Assembly: GCF_002113125.1 (NCBI RefSeq)
Contig: NZ_NEJP01000008.1
Coordinates: 186,001-250,000 of the forward strand
Direction of reading: 5' to 3'
Source: Pseudomonas sp. B20(2017)
Lineage (GTDB): Bacteria; Pseudomonadota; Gammaproteobacteria; Pseudomonadales; Pseudomonadaceae
Length of the DNA stretch: 64,000 nt
Position numbers and translations under genes: made by a program
Notes under the pieces: model-generated
Database searches by the model: none
Told to the model about the DNA's origin: nothing
The model's input: only the letters and a program-made list of their open reading frames with translations
In this document: one piece after another, positions 1-10,323 of the stretch
How positions within the stretch are numbered: position 1 is the first letter of the stretch
Layout of the letters: each line of letters starts with the position of its first letter

Positions 1-1
1 T

Positions 2-895
2 ATGGGCACTGAAACACTGGCGATCGGAAGTGGGCGTATGTTTCGTTACGCAATCGGTTCGCTGCTGCTGTTGGCGGGCATGACCTTGCTGGTCGCTCAC
101 GGCCTGGAATGGCTGAATCTGGAGCCGAGGCTGTCGCGGGCGTTGCAGGGCGGCGCGATCTGCGCCCTCGGCACCGCACTTGGAGCGGTTCCGGTGCTGG
201 TGATCCGCAACATGCCTCAGGCGCTGGGCGATACGCTGCTGGGTTTTGGCGCGGGTGTGATGCTGGCGGCGACAGCTTTTTCACTGATCGTACCGGGGAT
301 TGCTTCCGCAGAAAGCCTGGGCCTGAGCCCGTGGGGTGCCAGCGGTCTGATCTGTTTCGGCATCATGCTTGGTGCATTCGGGCTGTATCTGGTTGATCGC
401 CGGGTGTCGGGCGCCTCGCCGGAAATGCTCGTCGGCACTGTCGAGCATCCGGTGATTCCGCCACGGATCTGGTTGTTCGTGTTCGCCATCATTGCCCATA
501 ACATCCCGGAAGGCATGGCGGTCGGCGTATCTGCCGGTGGTGGAATGCAGGATGCAGACAGTTTGGCGATGGGCATTGCCTTGCAGGATGTGCCGGAAGG
601 GCTGGTCATTGCTCTGGTGCTGGCTGGTGCGGGGATGTCGCGGGTCAAAGCGTTTTTGATTGGTGCAGCATCAGGTCTGGTCGAGCCGGTGTTCGCGCTG
701 CTCTGCGCGTGGCTGGTCAGTCTTGCCGAATTGTTGCTGCCTTTGGGATTGGCGTTGGCGGCGGGCGCGATGCTGCTGGTGGTGACCCACGAAGTCATCC
801 CTGAGTCGCGCCGCAATGGTCACGAGAAGCTGGCAAGTCTGGGATTGTTGATCGGCTTCTGTCTGATGATGGTGATGGATACGGCGTTGGGCTGA
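2..895 (+). CDS. ZIP family metal transporter
   Basis: Predicted inner-membrane divalent metal (zinc-type) transporter of the ZIP/GufA family, 297 residues with about eight hydrophobic segments. The two family metal-site motifs are visible: H166-N-I-P-E170 in one helix and D196-V-P-E-G in the next. The start used is the ATG at base 2. Because the window begins there, no upstream ribosome site can be checked. Met13 (base 38) is an alternative start and has a GGAAG stretch about 7 bases upstream. It converges with the ptsO end of the rpoN block. The metal transported is inferred from the family only. Confidence 0.85.
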   Translation: MGTETLAIGSGRMFRYAIGSLLLLAGMTLLVAHGLEWLNLEPRLSRALQGGAICALGTALGAVPVLVIRNMPQALGDTLLGFGAGVMLAATAFSLIVPGIASAESLGLSPWGASGLICFGIMLGAFGLYLVDRRVSGASPEMLVGTVEHPVIPPRIWLFVFAIIAHNIPEGMAVGVSAGGGMQDADSLAMGIALQDVPEGLVIALVLAGAGMSRVKAFLIGAASGLVEPVFALLCAWLVSLAELLLPLGLALAAGAMLLVVTHEVIPESRRNGHEKLASLGLLIGFCLMMVMDTALG

Positions 896-903
896 AGCGG
901 GAG

Positions 904-921
904 GAGGGAGCGCGCTCCCTC
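904..921. terminator. Perfect 18-bp palindrome between convergent genes
   Basis: GAGGGAGCG/CGCTCCCTC is a perfect inverted repeat 8 bases after the ZIP stop and 13 bases before the ptsO stop. Its position between convergent genes suggests a bidirectional terminator hairpin. There is no loop in the perfect form and no T run, so this is tentative. Confidence 0.35.
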
Positions 922-934
922 GCCTCGAGCGTTT

Positions 935-1210
935 TCAACCACCTTCGTCGAAGTAGTTATTGATCAGGGTCACCAGCGCGTCCATGGCTTCCTGCTCCTG
1001 GTGGCCTTCGGTACTCAGGTGGATTTTGGTGCCCTTGCCCGCAGCGAGCATCATCATCGCCATGATGCTTTTACCGTCAACCGTGGTTTCCGGGGTGCGG
1101 CCCACTCTGATCGTGCAATCGGGAAACTGACCCGCCACTCCGACGAATTTTGCTGATGCGCGGGCGTGCAGGCCCAGCTTGTTGATGATTTCGATTTCAC
1201 GAGCAGGCAT
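935..1210 (-). CDS. ptsO: Nitrogen-PTS phosphocarrier NPr (HPr family)
   Basis: Small cytoplasmic HPr-like protein of 91 residues. It passes phosphate from EI-Ntr (PtsP) to EIIA-Ntr (PtsN) in the regulatory nitrogen phosphotransferase system. The phosphorylatable histidine is H15 in the context KLGLHARA, and the conserved serine region follows (GKSIMAMM). It is the last gene of the rpoN-hpf-ptsN-rapZ-ptsO block, 15 bases after rapZ, so co-transcription is likely. Length and order match other pseudomonads. Confidence 0.95.
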   Translation of the reverse strand: MPAREIEIINKLGLHARASAKFVGVAGQFPDCTIRVGRTPETTVDGKSIMAMMMLAAGKGTKIHLSTEGHQEQEAMDALVTLINNYFDEGG

Positions 1211-1225
1211 CGCGGTGTGAATCCT

Positions 1226-2083
1226 TTAGCTGAGGTCGCGGTGGCGAACCTGGACGTTCTTCAGGGTCTTCTGCAGCGCCTGGCCAAGACGTTCGGTCAG
1301 GTAAACGGAGCGGTGATGCCCGCCAGTGCAGCCGATGGCAATGGTGACGTAAGCGCGGTTGCTCGCCGCAAAGCGCGGCAACCATTTGTACAGATACGCA
1401 TAAATATCCTGGTACATCTCCTCGACCTCAGGCTGCGCCGCGAGATACTCGGCGACCGGCTGATCGAGACCGGATTGCGCACGCAACTCCGGTTTCCAGT
1501 ACGGGTTCGGCAGGCAGCGTACATCGAACACCAGATCCGCATCCACCGGCATGCCGCGTTTGAAACCGAACGACTCCACCAGAAACGCGGTGCCCGGCTC
1601 CGGCTGGTTCAGCAGGCGCAACTTGATCGTGTCGCGTAGCTGATACAGGTTGAGATTGGTGGTGTTGATTTTCAGGTCGGCCAGATCGGCGATCGGACCG
1701 AGCAGCGCGGTTTCATCCTGAATGGCTTCGGCCAGCGAGCGGTTGGCGTTGCTCAGCGGGTGACGACGGCGGGTTTCGGAAAAGCGCTTGAGCAGTGTTT
1801 CTTCGTCGGCGTCCAGGTAAAGAACGTCGCACTGGATGTGTTTGTTTCGGGCGTCCTCAAGCAGTTCTGGAAAACGTGACAGATGGCTTGGCAGGTTGCG
1901 TGCATCGATTGATACCGCCACCAACGGTTGCGCCAGCTCGGTGTGAATCAATGCGCGCTCGGCCAGTTCCGGCAGAAGGCCGGCAGGCAGGTTGTCGATG
2001 CAGTAGTAGCCGTTGTCTTCGAGGACATCCAGGGCGGTACTTTTACCCGAGCCGGAACGGCCACTGACGATGATCAAGCGCAT
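1226..2083 (-). CDS. rapZ: RNase adapter protein RapZ
   Basis: 285-residue member of the RapZ/YvcJ family. In enterobacteria RapZ binds small RNAs and directs RNase E to them, controlling glucosamine-6-phosphate synthase. The N-terminal P-loop GRSGSGKST lies at residues 8-16, and the conserved C-terminal block CTGGHHRS is near residue 246. It follows ptsN after two bases and precedes ptsO, the usual order in the rpoN operon. In Pseudomonas the RNA target is not established, so the function is by family. Confidence 0.93.
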   Translation of the reverse strand: MRLIIVSGRSGSGKSTALDVLEDNGYYCIDNLPAGLLPELAERALIHTELAQPLVAVSIDARNLPSHLSRFPELLEDARNKHIQCDVLYLDADEETLLKRFSETRRRHPLSNANRSLAEAIQDETALLGPIADLADLKINTTNLNLYQLRDTIKLRLLNQPEPGTAFLVESFGFKRGMPVDADLVFDVRCLPNPYWKPELRAQSGLDQPVAEYLAAQPEVEEMYQDIYAYLYKWLPRFAASNRAYVTIAIGCTGGHHRSVYLTERLGQALQKTLKNVQVRHRDLS

Positions 2084-2085
2084 GA

Positions 2086-2550
2086 TTACGGCCTGTTCTG
2101 TTCTTCCAGTACAACCTGGTACAAGGCTTCGTTGCTTGGCGCGCTGCGCAGTCTATCGCGCACGTCCTTGCGGTCGAGCATGCTGGCGATCTGGCGTAAC
2201 AGCTCCAGGTGCGCATCGGTGGCGGCTTCCGGCACCAGCAGGACGAACAGCAGGTCCACAGGCGCGCCGTCGATAGCGTCGAAATCGATAGGGGCATCAA
2301 GGTGCATCAGCGCACTGATCGGCGCTTCGCAGCCCTTGAGGCGGCAGTGAGGAATGGCGATGCCGTTGCCAAAACCGGTAGAGCCCAGTTTTTCACGGGC
2401 AATCAACGCCTCGAAGACATCTTGCATCTCCAGATCCGGGACTTCCCGGGCGATCAGGTTGGCAATTTGTTCGAGGGCTTTCTTTTTACTGCCGCCCGGC
2501 ACGTTCACCAGGGAACGGCCGGGGGTCAGGATACTTTCAAGTCGGATCAT
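2086..2550 (-). CDS. ptsN: PTS IIA-like nitrogen regulatory protein
   Basis: EIIA-Ntr, 154 residues, the terminal phosphate acceptor of the nitrogen PTS. It is known to influence potassium transport, carbon/nitrogen balance and polyhydroxyalkanoate metabolism in pseudomonads. The active-site histidine is H68 in the motif GIAIPHCR. It sits 11 bases downstream of hpf and directly before rapZ. No transmembrane segment is present, which fits a cytoplasmic regulator. Confidence 0.95.
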   Translation of the reverse strand: MIRLESILTPGRSLVNVPGGSKKKALEQIANLIAREVPDLEMQDVFEALIAREKLGSTGFGNGIAIPHCRLKGCEAPISALMHLDAPIDFDAIDGAPVDLLFVLLVPEAATDAHLELLRQIASMLDRKDVRDRLRSAPSNEALYQVVLEEQNRP

Positions 2551-2561
2551 GGGGGTGGGGG

Positions 2562-2870
2562 TTATCGACCGGTAGCGCCCTGAAGAAGGCTCTGGGTCTT
2601 TTCCTTATGCTTTTTGAGTTGTTTATCAAGCTTGTCGGTCAGCGCGTCGATCGCTGCGTACATATCGGTATGCTCCGCGTTTGCGACGACTTCGTTGCCG
2701 GGAATATGCAGCGTGGCTTCGATTTTCTGCTTCAGCTTTTCGACGCACATCGTGACTTGCACGTTGGTGATCTTGTCGAAATGTCCCTCAAGCCTCTTGA
2801 GCTTTTGCTCAACGTACTCACGGAGAGGTTGGGTAACTTCCAGTTGGTGTCCACTGATGTTGACTTGCAT
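2562..2870 (-). CDS. hpf: Ribosome hibernation promoting factor, short form
   Basis: 102-residue protein of the RaiA/HPF family that binds the small ribosomal subunit and promotes 100S dimers in stationary phase. I start it at the ATG at 2870 (MQVNISGHQL). GAAGGAGA lies just upstream, and the reading frame further upstream has no family similarity. The length is that of the short HPF type, lacking the long C-terminal dimerisation domain. It lies between rpoN and ptsN, the standard place. Confidence 0.93.
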   Translation of the reverse strand: MQVNISGHQLEVTQPLREYVEQKLKRLEGHFDKITNVQVTMCVEKLKQKIEATLHIPGNEVVANAEHTDMYAAIDALTDKLDKQLKKHKEKTQSLLQGATGR

Positions 2871-2943
2871 ACAGCTTCTCCTTCGTTGCCAGTGCATAAA
2901 GCGGCAGGCCGAAGAGCCTGCCACTGGAACGCTGTAACGTGGC

Positions 2944-4437
2944 TTACATCAACCGCTTGCGTTCGCTCGAAGGCGCGATCCCGAGGGATTCACGGTACTT
3001 GGCGACGGTGCGGCGAGCCACCTGAATGCCTTGTGCCTCCAGTAAACCAGCGATCTTGCTGTCACTCAACGGCTTTTTCTGATTTTCCGCGGCAACCAGT
3101 TTCTTGATGATCGCGCGGATCGCCGTGGACGAGCATTCGCCGCCCTCGGAGGTGCTCACATGGCTGGAGAAAAAGTATTTCAGTTCATATATGCCCCGGG
3201 GGGTATGCATGAATTTTTGCGTGGTTACTCGGGAAATCGTCGACTCGTGCATGCCCACCGCTTCGGCGATGTCATGCAGGACCAGCGGCTTCATGGCTTC
3301 GTCGCCGTATTCCAGGAAGCCGCGCTGGTGCTCGACGATCTGGGTGGCCACTTTCATCAGGGTTTCGTTGCGGCTCTGCAGGCTCTTGATGAACCAGCGG
3401 GCTTCCTGCAACTGATTGCGCATGAAAGTGTTGTCGGCACTGGTGTCGGCGCGGCGCACGAAACCGGCGTACTGGGCGTTGACCCGCAGGCGCGGCACCG
3501 ATTCCTGGTTCAGTTCGACCAGCCAGCGCTCGTTGTCCTTGCGCACGATCACGTCAGGCACCACGTATTCGGCTTCGGTAGATTCGATCTGCGAGCCGGG
3601 GCGCGGGTTGAGGCTCTGCACCAGTTCGATGACCTGGCGCAGTTCATCTTCCTTGAGCTTCATGCGGCGCATCAGCTGGCTGTAGTCGCGGCTGCCGAGC
3701 AAGTCGATGTAATCGGTGACCAGGCGCTTGGCCTCGGCCAGCCAAGGCGTTTTGGCCGAGAGCTGGCGCAATTGCAGCAGCAGGCATTCGCCCAGGTTGC
3801 GTGCACCGATGCCGGCGGGTTCGAACTGCTGGATGCGGTGCAGGACGGCTTCGATCTCGTCCAGCTCGATGTCAAGTTCCGGATCAAAGGCGTCGAGGAT
3901 TTCTTCGAGGGTTTCGTCGAGATAGCCCTGATTGTTGATGCAATCGATCAGGGTGACGGCGATCAGGCGATCGGTGTCGGACATCGGTGCCAGGTTCAAC
4001 TGCCAAAGCAAATGGCTTTGCAGGCTCTCGCCGGCGGAGGTGCGGGTGGTGAAGTCCCACTCGTCGTCATCGCTGCTTGGCAGGCTGCTGGCGCTGGTCT
4101 GGTAGACGTCTTCCCAGGCGGTGTCGACGGGTAGTTCGTTGGGGATTCGCTCGTTCCATTCGCCGTCTTCGAGGTTATCGACTGTCGGCGCGGTCTCCTG
4201 ATAGGAGGGTTCCTGGATTTCGGTATTGGGCTTCTGTTCGGCGTTGTCGGCCATGGGATCGGAGTTGTCGAAGTCGTCGCCGTCTTCCTGGCGTTCGAGC
4301 ATCGGATTGGATTCCAGAGCCTCCTGGATTTCCTGTTGCAGATCCAGGGTCGACAATTGGAGCAGGCGGATGGCCTGTTGCAGCTGCGGTGTCATCGTCA
4401 GCTGCTGGCCCATTCTCAAGACTAGCGATGGTTTCAT
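2944..4437 (-). CDS. rpoN: RNA polymerase sigma-54 factor
   Basis: 497-residue sigma-54. Region I is glutamine- and leucine-rich ([15 protein letters not shown]), region II is acidic (about residues 50-120), and the core-binding and helix-turn-helix parts follow. The C-terminal RpoN box [10 protein letters not shown] is at residues 474-483. It directs transcription of nitrogen, motility and carbon-use genes with enhancer-binding activators. It is the first gene of the hpf-ptsN-rapZ-ptsO group and is separated from lptB by 185 bases, which may hold its own promoter. Confidence 0.97.
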   Translation of the reverse strand: MKPSLVLRMGQQLTMTPQLQQAIRLLQLSTLDLQQEIQEALESNPMLERQEDGDDFDNSDPMADNAEQKPNTEIQEPSYQETAPTVDNLEDGEWNERIPNELPVDTAWEDVYQTSASSLPSSDDDEWDFTTRTSAGESLQSHLLWQLNLAPMSDTDRLIAVTLIDCINNQGYLDETLEEILDAFDPELDIELDEIEAVLHRIQQFEPAGIGARNLGECLLLQLRQLSAKTPWLAEAKRLVTDYIDLLGSRDYSQLMRRMKLKEDELRQVIELVQSLNPRPGSQIESTEAEYVVPDVIVRKDNERWLVELNQESVPRLRVNAQYAGFVRRADTSADNTFMRNQLQEARWFIKSLQSRNETLMKVATQIVEHQRGFLEYGDEAMKPLVLHDIAEAVGMHESTISRVTTQKFMHTPRGIYELKYFFSSHVSTSEGGECSSTAIRAIIKKLVAAENQKKPLSDSKIAGLLEAQGIQVARRTVAKYRESLGIAPSSERKRLM

Positions 4438-4622
4438 GGCAGGGGCTTAACACCTTATTCGCCGGCGCTATGCGCCATCCACTACAGGGCGCCGAAGCGC
4501 CAAACTTAAGCAAATTATATGCCCGAAACTGAAGTGTTTGCCTAGAGCGCTGTAACAATAAAACCCTATAAAAAGCCGTTTCATCCACACAGCGCCCGGC
4601 GTCCGGCCATGCAGCACAATGC

Positions 4623-5348
4623 TTACAGGCGGAACTCGTGACCCAGATAGACTTCCTTCACCAGATTGTTGGCGAGGATGGTTTCCGAGTCGCCTTCTGC
4701 GATCAGTTGGCCGTCGTTGACGATGTAGGCAGTTTCGCAGATATCCAGCGTCTCGCGGACGTTGTGGTCGGTGATCAATACACCGATGCCCTTGGCCTTG
4801 AGGTGGTGGATGATCTGTTTGATGTCGCCCACGGAAATCGGGTCGACACCGGCGAACGGTTCGTCGAGCAGGATGAACTTCGGAGCGGTAGCCAGTGCGC
4901 GGGCGATTTCTACCCGGCGGCGCTCGCCACCGGACAGGCTCATGCCGAGGTTGTCGCGGATGTGGCTGATGTGGAATTCCTGCAGCAGGCTTTCCAGTTC
5001 CTTTTTGCGGCCGGCCTTGTCGAGTTCCTGGCGCGTTTCTAGGATGGCCATGATGTTGTCGGCCACCGACAGTTTGCGGAAGATCGACGCTTCTTGCGGC
5101 AAATAGCCGATACCGGCCTTGGCGCGACCGTGCATCGGCTGGTGGCTGACGTCCAGATCGTCGATCAGTACGCGGCCCTGATCCGCCTGAACCAGACCTA
5201 CGATCATGTAGAAGCACGTAGTCTTGCCGGCGCCGTTCGGGCCGAGCAGGCCGACGATCTGGCCACTGTCGATCGACAGGCTGACGTCGCGCACAACCTG
5301 GCGGCTTTTATAGGCCTTGGCCAGGTGCTGAGCTTTCAGAGTTGCCAT
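4623..5348 (-). CDS. lptB: LPS export ABC transporter ATPase LptB
   Basis: Cytoplasmic ATPase of the LptB2FG complex that extracts lipopolysaccharide from the inner membrane. Walker [10 protein letters not shown] is at residues 36-44, the signature LSGGE at 138-142 and Walker B ILLDEP around 159-164. The length of 241 residues is typical. Its start overlaps the lptA stop by one base (TAATG), showing translational coupling within kdsD-kdsC-lptC-lptA-lptB. Confidence 0.97.
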   Translation of the reverse strand: MATLKAQHLAKAYKSRQVVRDVSLSIDSGQIVGLLGPNGAGKTTCFYMIVGLVQADQGRVLIDDLDVSHQPMHGRAKAGIGYLPQEASIFRKLSVADNIMAILETRQELDKAGRKKELESLLQEFHISHIRDNLGMSLSGGERRRVEIARALATAPKFILLDEPFAGVDPISVGDIKQIIHHLKAKGIGVLITDHNVRETLDICETAYIVNDGQLIAEGDSETILANNLVKEVYLGHEFRL

Positions 5349-5893
5349 TACTGGGTTTTCTCGTCGGTTTTCTTCTTCGGCTGGATCACCATGTCGATGC
5401 GCGGACGCGACTCGGTGACCTTGTTGCCGGTAGCGCGACCGGCGCTGGCCAGTTTCTTCACCGTGTCATAGACGATTTTTTCGCCTTGAGTGGTGTTGTT
5501 GTCCTTGTCGACGACTTTTGCCTTGTCGATCAGCACAACGCGGTTTTGCTGCGCGTGGTACTGAATGGTCACGCCCCAGCCCTGCACGGGTTTGGCGTCA
5601 CCCTGGGTTTGCAACTGTTCGAAATAGGCGAGGTTGCCCACCGAAGTCACAACGTCGATGTCGCCGTTCGGCGCCCGGGTCATGGTCACGGTGTTGCCTT
5701 TAACAATCATGGAGCCCTGGGTGATGATCACATCGCCCTTGTAGGTCGCCACGCCGTTCTTGTCGTCGAGCTGGGCATCGTCGGCCTGGATGCGGATCGG
5801 TTGCTGGCTATCGTTCGGCAGAGCCCAGGCGCTCACGCTTCCCAGTGCTGCGCCCAGACTGAGCAAAATAGGGAGGGTTTTAACGAGCCTCAT
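5348..5893 (-). CDS. lptA: Periplasmic LPS bridge protein LptA
   Basis: 181-residue periplasmic protein that forms the beta-jellyroll bridge carrying LPS from LptC to LptD. It has a cleavable signal peptide of about 24 residues (basic MRLVK, hydrophobic core, SAWA before the cut). The OstA-type domain follows, and the tail is lysine-rich. It overlaps lptC by 14 bases upstream and lptB by one base downstream, so the three are expressed together. Confidence 0.95.
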   Translation of the reverse strand: MRLVKTLPILLSLGAALGSVSAWALPNDSQQPIRIQADDAQLDDKNGVATYKGDVIITQGSMIVKGNTVTMTRAPNGDIDVVTSVGNLAYFEQLQTQGDAKPVQGWGVTIQYHAQQNRVVLIDKAKVVDKDNNTTQGEKIVYDTVKKLASAGRATGNKVTESRPRIDMVIQPKKKTDEKTQ

Positions 5894-6464
5894 ACTGTCC
5901 TCTTACGTTCGATAGCAGGTGTATCCTGCTTTCCTTCAAATACGCTTTCATTCCTACGCCAGTCGATACACCGCCAGCGCCGTCGATTCTAACGGGTTGC
6001 TGGGTCTGCGCATATTGTTGCTGCGGGAATACTGTCATACGCGTGGAGGTGATCAGCGTATCGCGGTTCTTTTCATCAGTGCGTTTGACCCGAACCGAGT
6101 CGATCAGCTCGACTTCGGTGCCGCCTGAGTTCACTTCACCGCGCTCGCTGGTCACGTGCCACGGAAAATCGGTGCCGCGAAACATGTTCAGGTCAGGCTT
6201 GGTGACCAATGTGATGTCGGTCGCCTTGACGTGTTCCGCCTTGTCCGACGTCATTTCGTACTGCACTTTGCCGTCTTCGAGGTACTGGATCGTGTGGGTA
6301 TTGGTCGCGTACCAGTCGATCGGGCTCTCTTCCGCCGAGACAGGCGGCTTGTCGAGAAAGCGCTCCGGGCTGATGTTCCAGTAACCGACAGCGCCGAAAA
6401 TCGCCGCGATGCAGCCGAACAGCAGGATGTTGCGAAACTTTTTGCTAAACATGGTTTGACTCAC
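5880..6464 (-). CDS. lptC: LPS export protein LptC
   Basis: Bitopic inner-membrane protein that accepts LPS from LptB2FG and hands it to LptA. One N-terminal membrane segment (about residues 12-30) is followed by a periplasmic beta-jellyroll. Two starts are possible. A GTG at 6464 overlaps the kdsC stop (GTGA), and an ATG at 6452 gives 190 residues. I list the longer form, but the ATG is equally plausible. It lies in the kdsDC-lptCAB operon. Confidence 0.92.
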   Translation of the reverse strand: MSQTMFSKKFRNILLFGCIAAIFGAVGYWNISPERFLDKPPVSAEESPIDWYATNTHTIQYLEDGKVQYEMTSDKAEHVKATDITLVTKPDLNMFRGTDFPWHVTSERGEVNSGGTEVELIDSVRVKRTDEKNRDTLITSTRMTVFPQQQYAQTQQPVRIDGAGGVSTGVGMKAYLKESRIHLLSNVRGQYEAR

Positions 6465-6985
6465 AGGTACGCGTTGTTGGCGGCGTCGAGGCTGCCTTGG
6501 GCGCGCAGGATCAGTTCGCAGAATTCGCGGGCGGCACCTTCACCGCCACGGGCCTGGGTGACACCGTGAGCATGCTCGCGCACGAAAGCGGCGGCGTTGG
6601 CCACGGCCATGCCCAGTCCGACACGACGGATCACCGGCAGGTCCGGCAGGTCGTCACCCAGATACGCCACTTGTTCATAGCTTAGGCCCAGTTGCTCCAG
6701 AAGACCGTCGAGAACGACCAGTTTGTCTTCGCGGCCCTGAAACAGGTGCGGGATGCCCAGGTTTTTTGCCCGGCGCTCGACCACCGGGGTCTTGCGCCCG
6801 CTGATGATGGCGGTCTGTACGCCGGCGTTCATCAGCATCTTGATGCCTTGGCCATCGAGTGTGTTGAAAGTCTTGAACTCGCTGCCGTCTTCAAGGAAGT
6901 ACAGGCGCCCGTCGGTGAGGACGCCGTCGACGTCGAAAACCGCCAGCTTGATGGCTTTGCCGCGTTGCAGCAGATCGGTGCTCAT
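6461..6985 (-). CDS. kdsC: KDO-8-phosphate phosphatase
   Basis: 174-residue HAD-superfamily phosphatase that removes phosphate from 3-deoxy-D-manno-octulosonate 8-phosphate in KDO synthesis for the LPS inner core. The HAD nucleophile motif DVDGVLTDG (D18, D20) is present, with the compact cap-less layout typical of KdsC. Its ATG directly follows the kdsD stop. It is co-transcribed with kdsD and lptCAB, linking KDO supply to LPS transport. Confidence 0.96.
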   Translation of the reverse strand: MSTDLLQRGKAIKLAVFDVDGVLTDGRLYFLEDGSEFKTFNTLDGQGIKMLMNAGVQTAIISGRKTPVVERRAKNLGIPHLFQGREDKLVVLDGLLEQLGLSYEQVAYLGDDLPDLPVIRRVGLGMAVANAAAFVREHAHGVTQARGGEGAAREFCELILRAQGSLDAANNAYL

Positions 6986-7960
6986 TTACATCACTCCTGC
7001 GCGCAGCAGGTCGGAGAGGTTGAAGGCGCCGATCGGGCGATCTTCTTCATCCACGACAACCAGTGCGTTGATTCGGTGGTCTTCCATGATTTTCAGGGCT
7101 TCGGCGGCGAGCATCTCGGCGCGGGCGGTCTTGCCGTGCACGGTCATCACCTGGTCGATGGTGGCGCTGTGGATATCAATGCTGCGATCCAGGGTGCGGC
7201 GCAGGTCACCGTCAGTGAAGATCCCGGCCAGTTTGCCATCGGCTTCAAGAATGACGGTCATGCCCAGACCCTTGCGAGTCATTTCCATCAACGCGTCCTT
7301 GAGCAGGGTGCCGCGCTGTACCTGCGGCAGTTCCTGGCCGGCGTGCATGACATTTTCCACTTTCAGCAGCAGGCGTCGGCCCAGTGCGCCGCCCGGGTGG
7401 GAAAAGGCGAAATCTTCGGCAGTAAAACCGCGCGCTTCCAGCAGCGCCACGGCCAGGGCGTCGCCCATGACCAGTGCGGCGGTGGTCGAGGAGGTCGGTG
7501 CCAGATTCAGCGGGCAGGCTTCGTGCTCGACGTGAACGTTGAGGTTGACCTCGGCGGCCTTGGCCAGCGGCGATTGCGGGTTGCCGGTGACGCTGATCAA
7601 CTGGATGCCCAAGCGCTTGATCAGCGGCAGCAGGGTAACGATCTCGTTGGTGGAGCCGGAGTTCGACAGGGCCAGAATCACGTCGTCACGGGTGATCATG
7701 CCCATGTCACCGTGGCTCGCCTCGGCCGGGTGCACGAAAAACGCCGGAGTGCCGGTACTGGCCAGGGTCGCCGCAATCTTGTTGCCGATGTGCCCGGACT
7801 TGCCCATGCCGACCACGACAACACGGCCCTTGCTGGCCAGAATCATCTCGCAAGCGCGTACGAAATCGGCGTCGATATGGGGCAACAAGCCTTGTACGGC
7901 TTCCACTTCGAGGCGGATGGTGCGTTGTGCCGATTGAATCAGGTCGCTGGTTTGGCTCAT
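6986..7960 (-). CDS. kdsD: D-arabinose-5-phosphate isomerase
   Basis: Converts ribulose 5-phosphate to arabinose 5-phosphate, the first step to KDO. The chosen start is the ATG at 7960 (MSQTSDL), giving 324 residues, the family length; the in-frame extension upstream is unrelated. A SIS sugar-phosphate isomerase domain (about residues 40-170, GMGKSGHIGNK) is followed by two CBS domains (about 205-324). It heads the minus-strand block and is divergent from mlaF; the 275 bases between them should carry both promoters. Confidence 0.95.
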   Translation of the reverse strand: MSQTSDLIQSAQRTIRLEVEAVQGLLPHIDADFVRACEMILASKGRVVVVGMGKSGHIGNKIAATLASTGTPAFFVHPAEASHGDMGMITRDDVILALSNSGSTNEIVTLLPLIKRLGIQLISVTGNPQSPLAKAAEVNLNVHVEHEACPLNLAPTSSTTAALVMGDALAVALLEARGFTAEDFAFSHPGGALGRRLLLKVENVMHAGQELPQVQRGTLLKDALMEMTRKGLGMTVILEADGKLAGIFTDGDLRRTLDRSIDIHSATIDQVMTVHGKTARAEMLAAEALKIMEDHRINALVVVDEEDRPIGAFNLSDLLRAGVM

Positions 7961-8235
7961 GTCAGAAATCGTATAGCCCGATGAAAAGGCGGCGATTATA
8001 GCGGTTATGTTGAAAAGCCTCACGCAAGTTCGTCGTGCTTTGTCATTCCTCGTTACCAAAACCCTCCAAATAACCCGTGGAGCCCTTCATATCGCAGAAT
8101 GCGGGGCGGTGCAGGCCTTGGGCGCTTGCCCTTTGCAGTGATATAGTTCGCCGCCAGTTCGGCCTGCCCGGGATGTAGGGGCTTTCCTCAGAAAGCCAGG
8201 CATCCGAGTGAGAGGCTGCATCGCAAGGAGTTTAG

Positions 8236-9048
8236 ATGAGTGCCGATAACGCCTACGCGGTCGAGCTGAAGGGAGTCTCCTTCAAGCGCGGTGCGCGGAG
8301 CATTTTCAATAACGTCGATATCCGCATCCCGCGCGGCAAGGTCACCGGCATCATGGGGCCTTCCGGGTGTGGCAAGACCACGCTGTTGCGCCTGATGGGC
8401 GCCCAGTTGCGGCCATCGAAAGGCGAGGTCTGGGTCAACGGCCAGAACCTGCCGAAGCTGTCGCGCAGCGATCTGTTCGATGCGCGCAAGCACATGGGCG
8501 TGCTGTTTCAGAGCGGTGCGCTGTTCACCGATCTCGATGTGTTCGAGAACGTCGCCTTCCCGCTGCGTGTTCATACCGACCTGCCGGACGAGATGATCCG
8601 CGATATCGTCCTGATGAAATTACAGGCTGTCGGGCTGCGCGGAGCCATCGAATTGATGCCCGACGAGTTGTCCGGTGGCATGAAACGCCGTGTCGCCCTG
8701 GCCCGGGCCATTGCCCTCGATCCGCAGATTCTCATGTACGACGAACCGTTCGTCGGCCAGGATCCGATCGCGATGGGCGTTCTGGTTCGCCTGATCCGTC
8801 TGCTCAACGATGCCCTGGGAATCACCAGTATCGTGGTCTCCCACGATCTCGCCGAAACCGCGAGCATCGCCGACTACATCTATGTGGTCGGTGATGGCCA
8901 GGTATTGGGGCAGGGCACGCCGGACGAGCTGATGAACTCGGATGATCCGCGTATCCGTCAGTTCATGACCGGTGAGCCTGATGGCCCGGTGCCGTATCAC
9001 TTTCCAGCGCCGGATTACCGCGCCGATCTTCTGGGGAAGCGCCGCTGA
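8236..9048 (+). CDS. mlaF: Phospholipid transport ATPase MlaF
   Basis: Cytoplasmic ATPase of the MlaFEDB complex, which moves phospholipids between inner membrane and periplasm to keep outer-membrane lipid asymmetry. Walker [10 protein letters not shown] is at residues 41-49, the signature LSGGM near 145-149 and Walker B MYDEPF near 167-172. The start has AAGGAG about 6 bases upstream. First gene of mlaFEDCB; its stop overlaps the mlaE start (TGATG). Confidence 0.96.
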   Translation: MSADNAYAVELKGVSFKRGARSIFNNVDIRIPRGKVTGIMGPSGCGKTTLLRLMGAQLRPSKGEVWVNGQNLPKLSRSDLFDARKHMGVLFQSGALFTDLDVFENVAFPLRVHTDLPDEMIRDIVLMKLQAVGLRGAIELMPDELSGGMKRRVALARAIALDPQILMYDEPFVGQDPIAMGVLVRLIRLLNDALGITSIVVSHDLAETASIADYIYVVGDGQVLGQGTPDELMNSDDPRIRQFMTGEPDGPVPYHFPAPDYRADLLGKRR

Positions 9049-9845
9049 TGCGCAGAATTACATTAATGGAGCGTGTGCGTCGTTTCGGCCTCGCCGGAAT
9101 CGACAGCGTCGCAGTGTTCGGGCGTTCGACCCTGTTTCTGTTTCATGCCTTGCTCGGGCGTGGCGGTATCGGCGGCGGTTTTGGCCTGCTGGTCAAACAG
9201 CTGCATTCCGTCGGTGTGATGTCGCTGGTGATCATCGTGGTGTCCGGGATCTTCATCGGCATGGTGCTGGCGCTGCAGGGCTTCAACATCCTGTCGAGCT
9301 ATGGCTCGGAGCAGGCTGTCGGGCAGATGGTGGCGCTGACCCTGTTGCGTGAGTTGGGGCCGGTGGTGACGGCGCTGTTGTTCGCCGGTCGTGCCGGTTC
9401 GGCGCTGACGGCGGAAATCGGCAACATGAAATCCACCGAACAGCTGTCCAGCCTGGAAATGATCGGGGTCGACCCGCTCAAGTACATCATCGCCCCGCGT
9501 CTGTGGGCCGGCTTCATTTCCCTGCCGGTGCTGGCGATGATCTTCAGCGTGGTCGGCATCTGGGGCGGTTCGTGGGTCGCTGTCGACTGGCTGGGCGTCT
9601 ACGAAGGTTCCTACTGGTCGAACATGCAGAACAGCGTGAGCTTCGGTGACGATGTGCTCAACGGCATCATCAAAAGTGCAGTGTTCGCTTTTGTCGTCAC
9701 CTGGATCGCCGTATTTCAAGGCTATGACTGCGAACCCACTTCCGAGGGGATCAGCCGTGCCACCACCAAGACCGTGGTTTATGCCTCGCTGGCAGTACTC
9801 GGCCTGGACTTTATTCTGACCGCTTTGATGTTTGGAGATTTCTGA
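9048..9845 (+). CDS. mlaE: Phospholipid ABC transporter permease MlaE
   Basis: 265-residue inner-membrane permease of the MlaE/YrbE family with about five hydrophobic segments and the conserved block [24 protein letters not shown] split between residues 100-125. It pairs with MlaF (ATPase), MlaD (MCE ring) and MlaB (STAS). Its start overlaps the mlaF stop, and its stop overlaps the mlaD start, indicating coupled translation. Confidence 0.96.
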   Translation: MRRITLMERVRRFGLAGIDSVAVFGRSTLFLFHALLGRGGIGGGFGLLVKQLHSVGVMSLVIIVVSGIFIGMVLALQGFNILSSYGSEQAVGQMVALTLLRELGPVVTALLFAGRAGSALTAEIGNMKSTEQLSSLEMIGVDPLKYIIAPRLWAGFISLPVLAMIFSVVGIWGGSWVAVDWLGVYEGSYWSNMQNSVSFGDDVLNGIIKSAVFAFVVTWIAVFQGYDCEPTSEGISRATTKTVVYASLAVLGLDFILTALMFGDF

Positions 9846-10312
9846 TGCAAAACCGCACCCTGGAAATCGGTGTCGGCCTGTTCCTGCTGGCAGGGATCCT
9901 GGCCTTGTTGCTGCTTGCCCTGCGGGTCAGTGGCCTGTCTCCGACTTCGACCACCGATACCTACAAGCTTTACGCATATTTCGACAATATCGCCGGTTTG
10001 ACGGTCAGAGCCAAAGTGACCATGGCGGGTGTGACGATCGGCAAGGTCACCGCAATCGATCTGGATCGCGACAGCTTCACCGGTCGGGTGACCCTGCAAG
10101 TGGATAAAAGCGTCGACAATCTGCCGACCGACTCCACAGCATCTATCCTGACTGCGGGTCTGCTGGGCGAGAAATACATCGGTATCAGCGTGGGCGGGGA
10201 AGACACCCGGCTCAAGGATGGTGGAACCATCCACGACACGCAGTCGTCTCTGGTACTGGAAGATCTGATCGGTAAATTCCTGCTCAATACCGTTAGCAAA
10301 GACGCCAAATGA
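9845..10312 (+). CDS. mlaD: MCE-domain lipid transport protein MlaD
   Basis: 155-residue periplasmic protein anchored by one N-terminal membrane helix (about residues 7-27) followed by a single MCE domain (about 38-115, YFDNIAGLTVRAKVTMAGV). It forms the hexameric ring on MlaE through which phospholipid passes to MlaC. It is slightly shorter than the E. coli form at the C terminus, which is common in pseudomonads. Confidence 0.95.
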   Translation: MQNRTLEIGVGLFLLAGILALLLLALRVSGLSPTSTTDTYKLYAYFDNIAGLTVRAKVTMAGVTIGKVTAIDLDRDSFTGRVTLQVDKSVDNLPTDSTASILTAGLLGEKYIGISVGGEDTRLKDGGTIHDTQSSLVLEDLIGKFLLNTVSKDAK

Positions 10313-10323
10313 GGAGCTTTTGA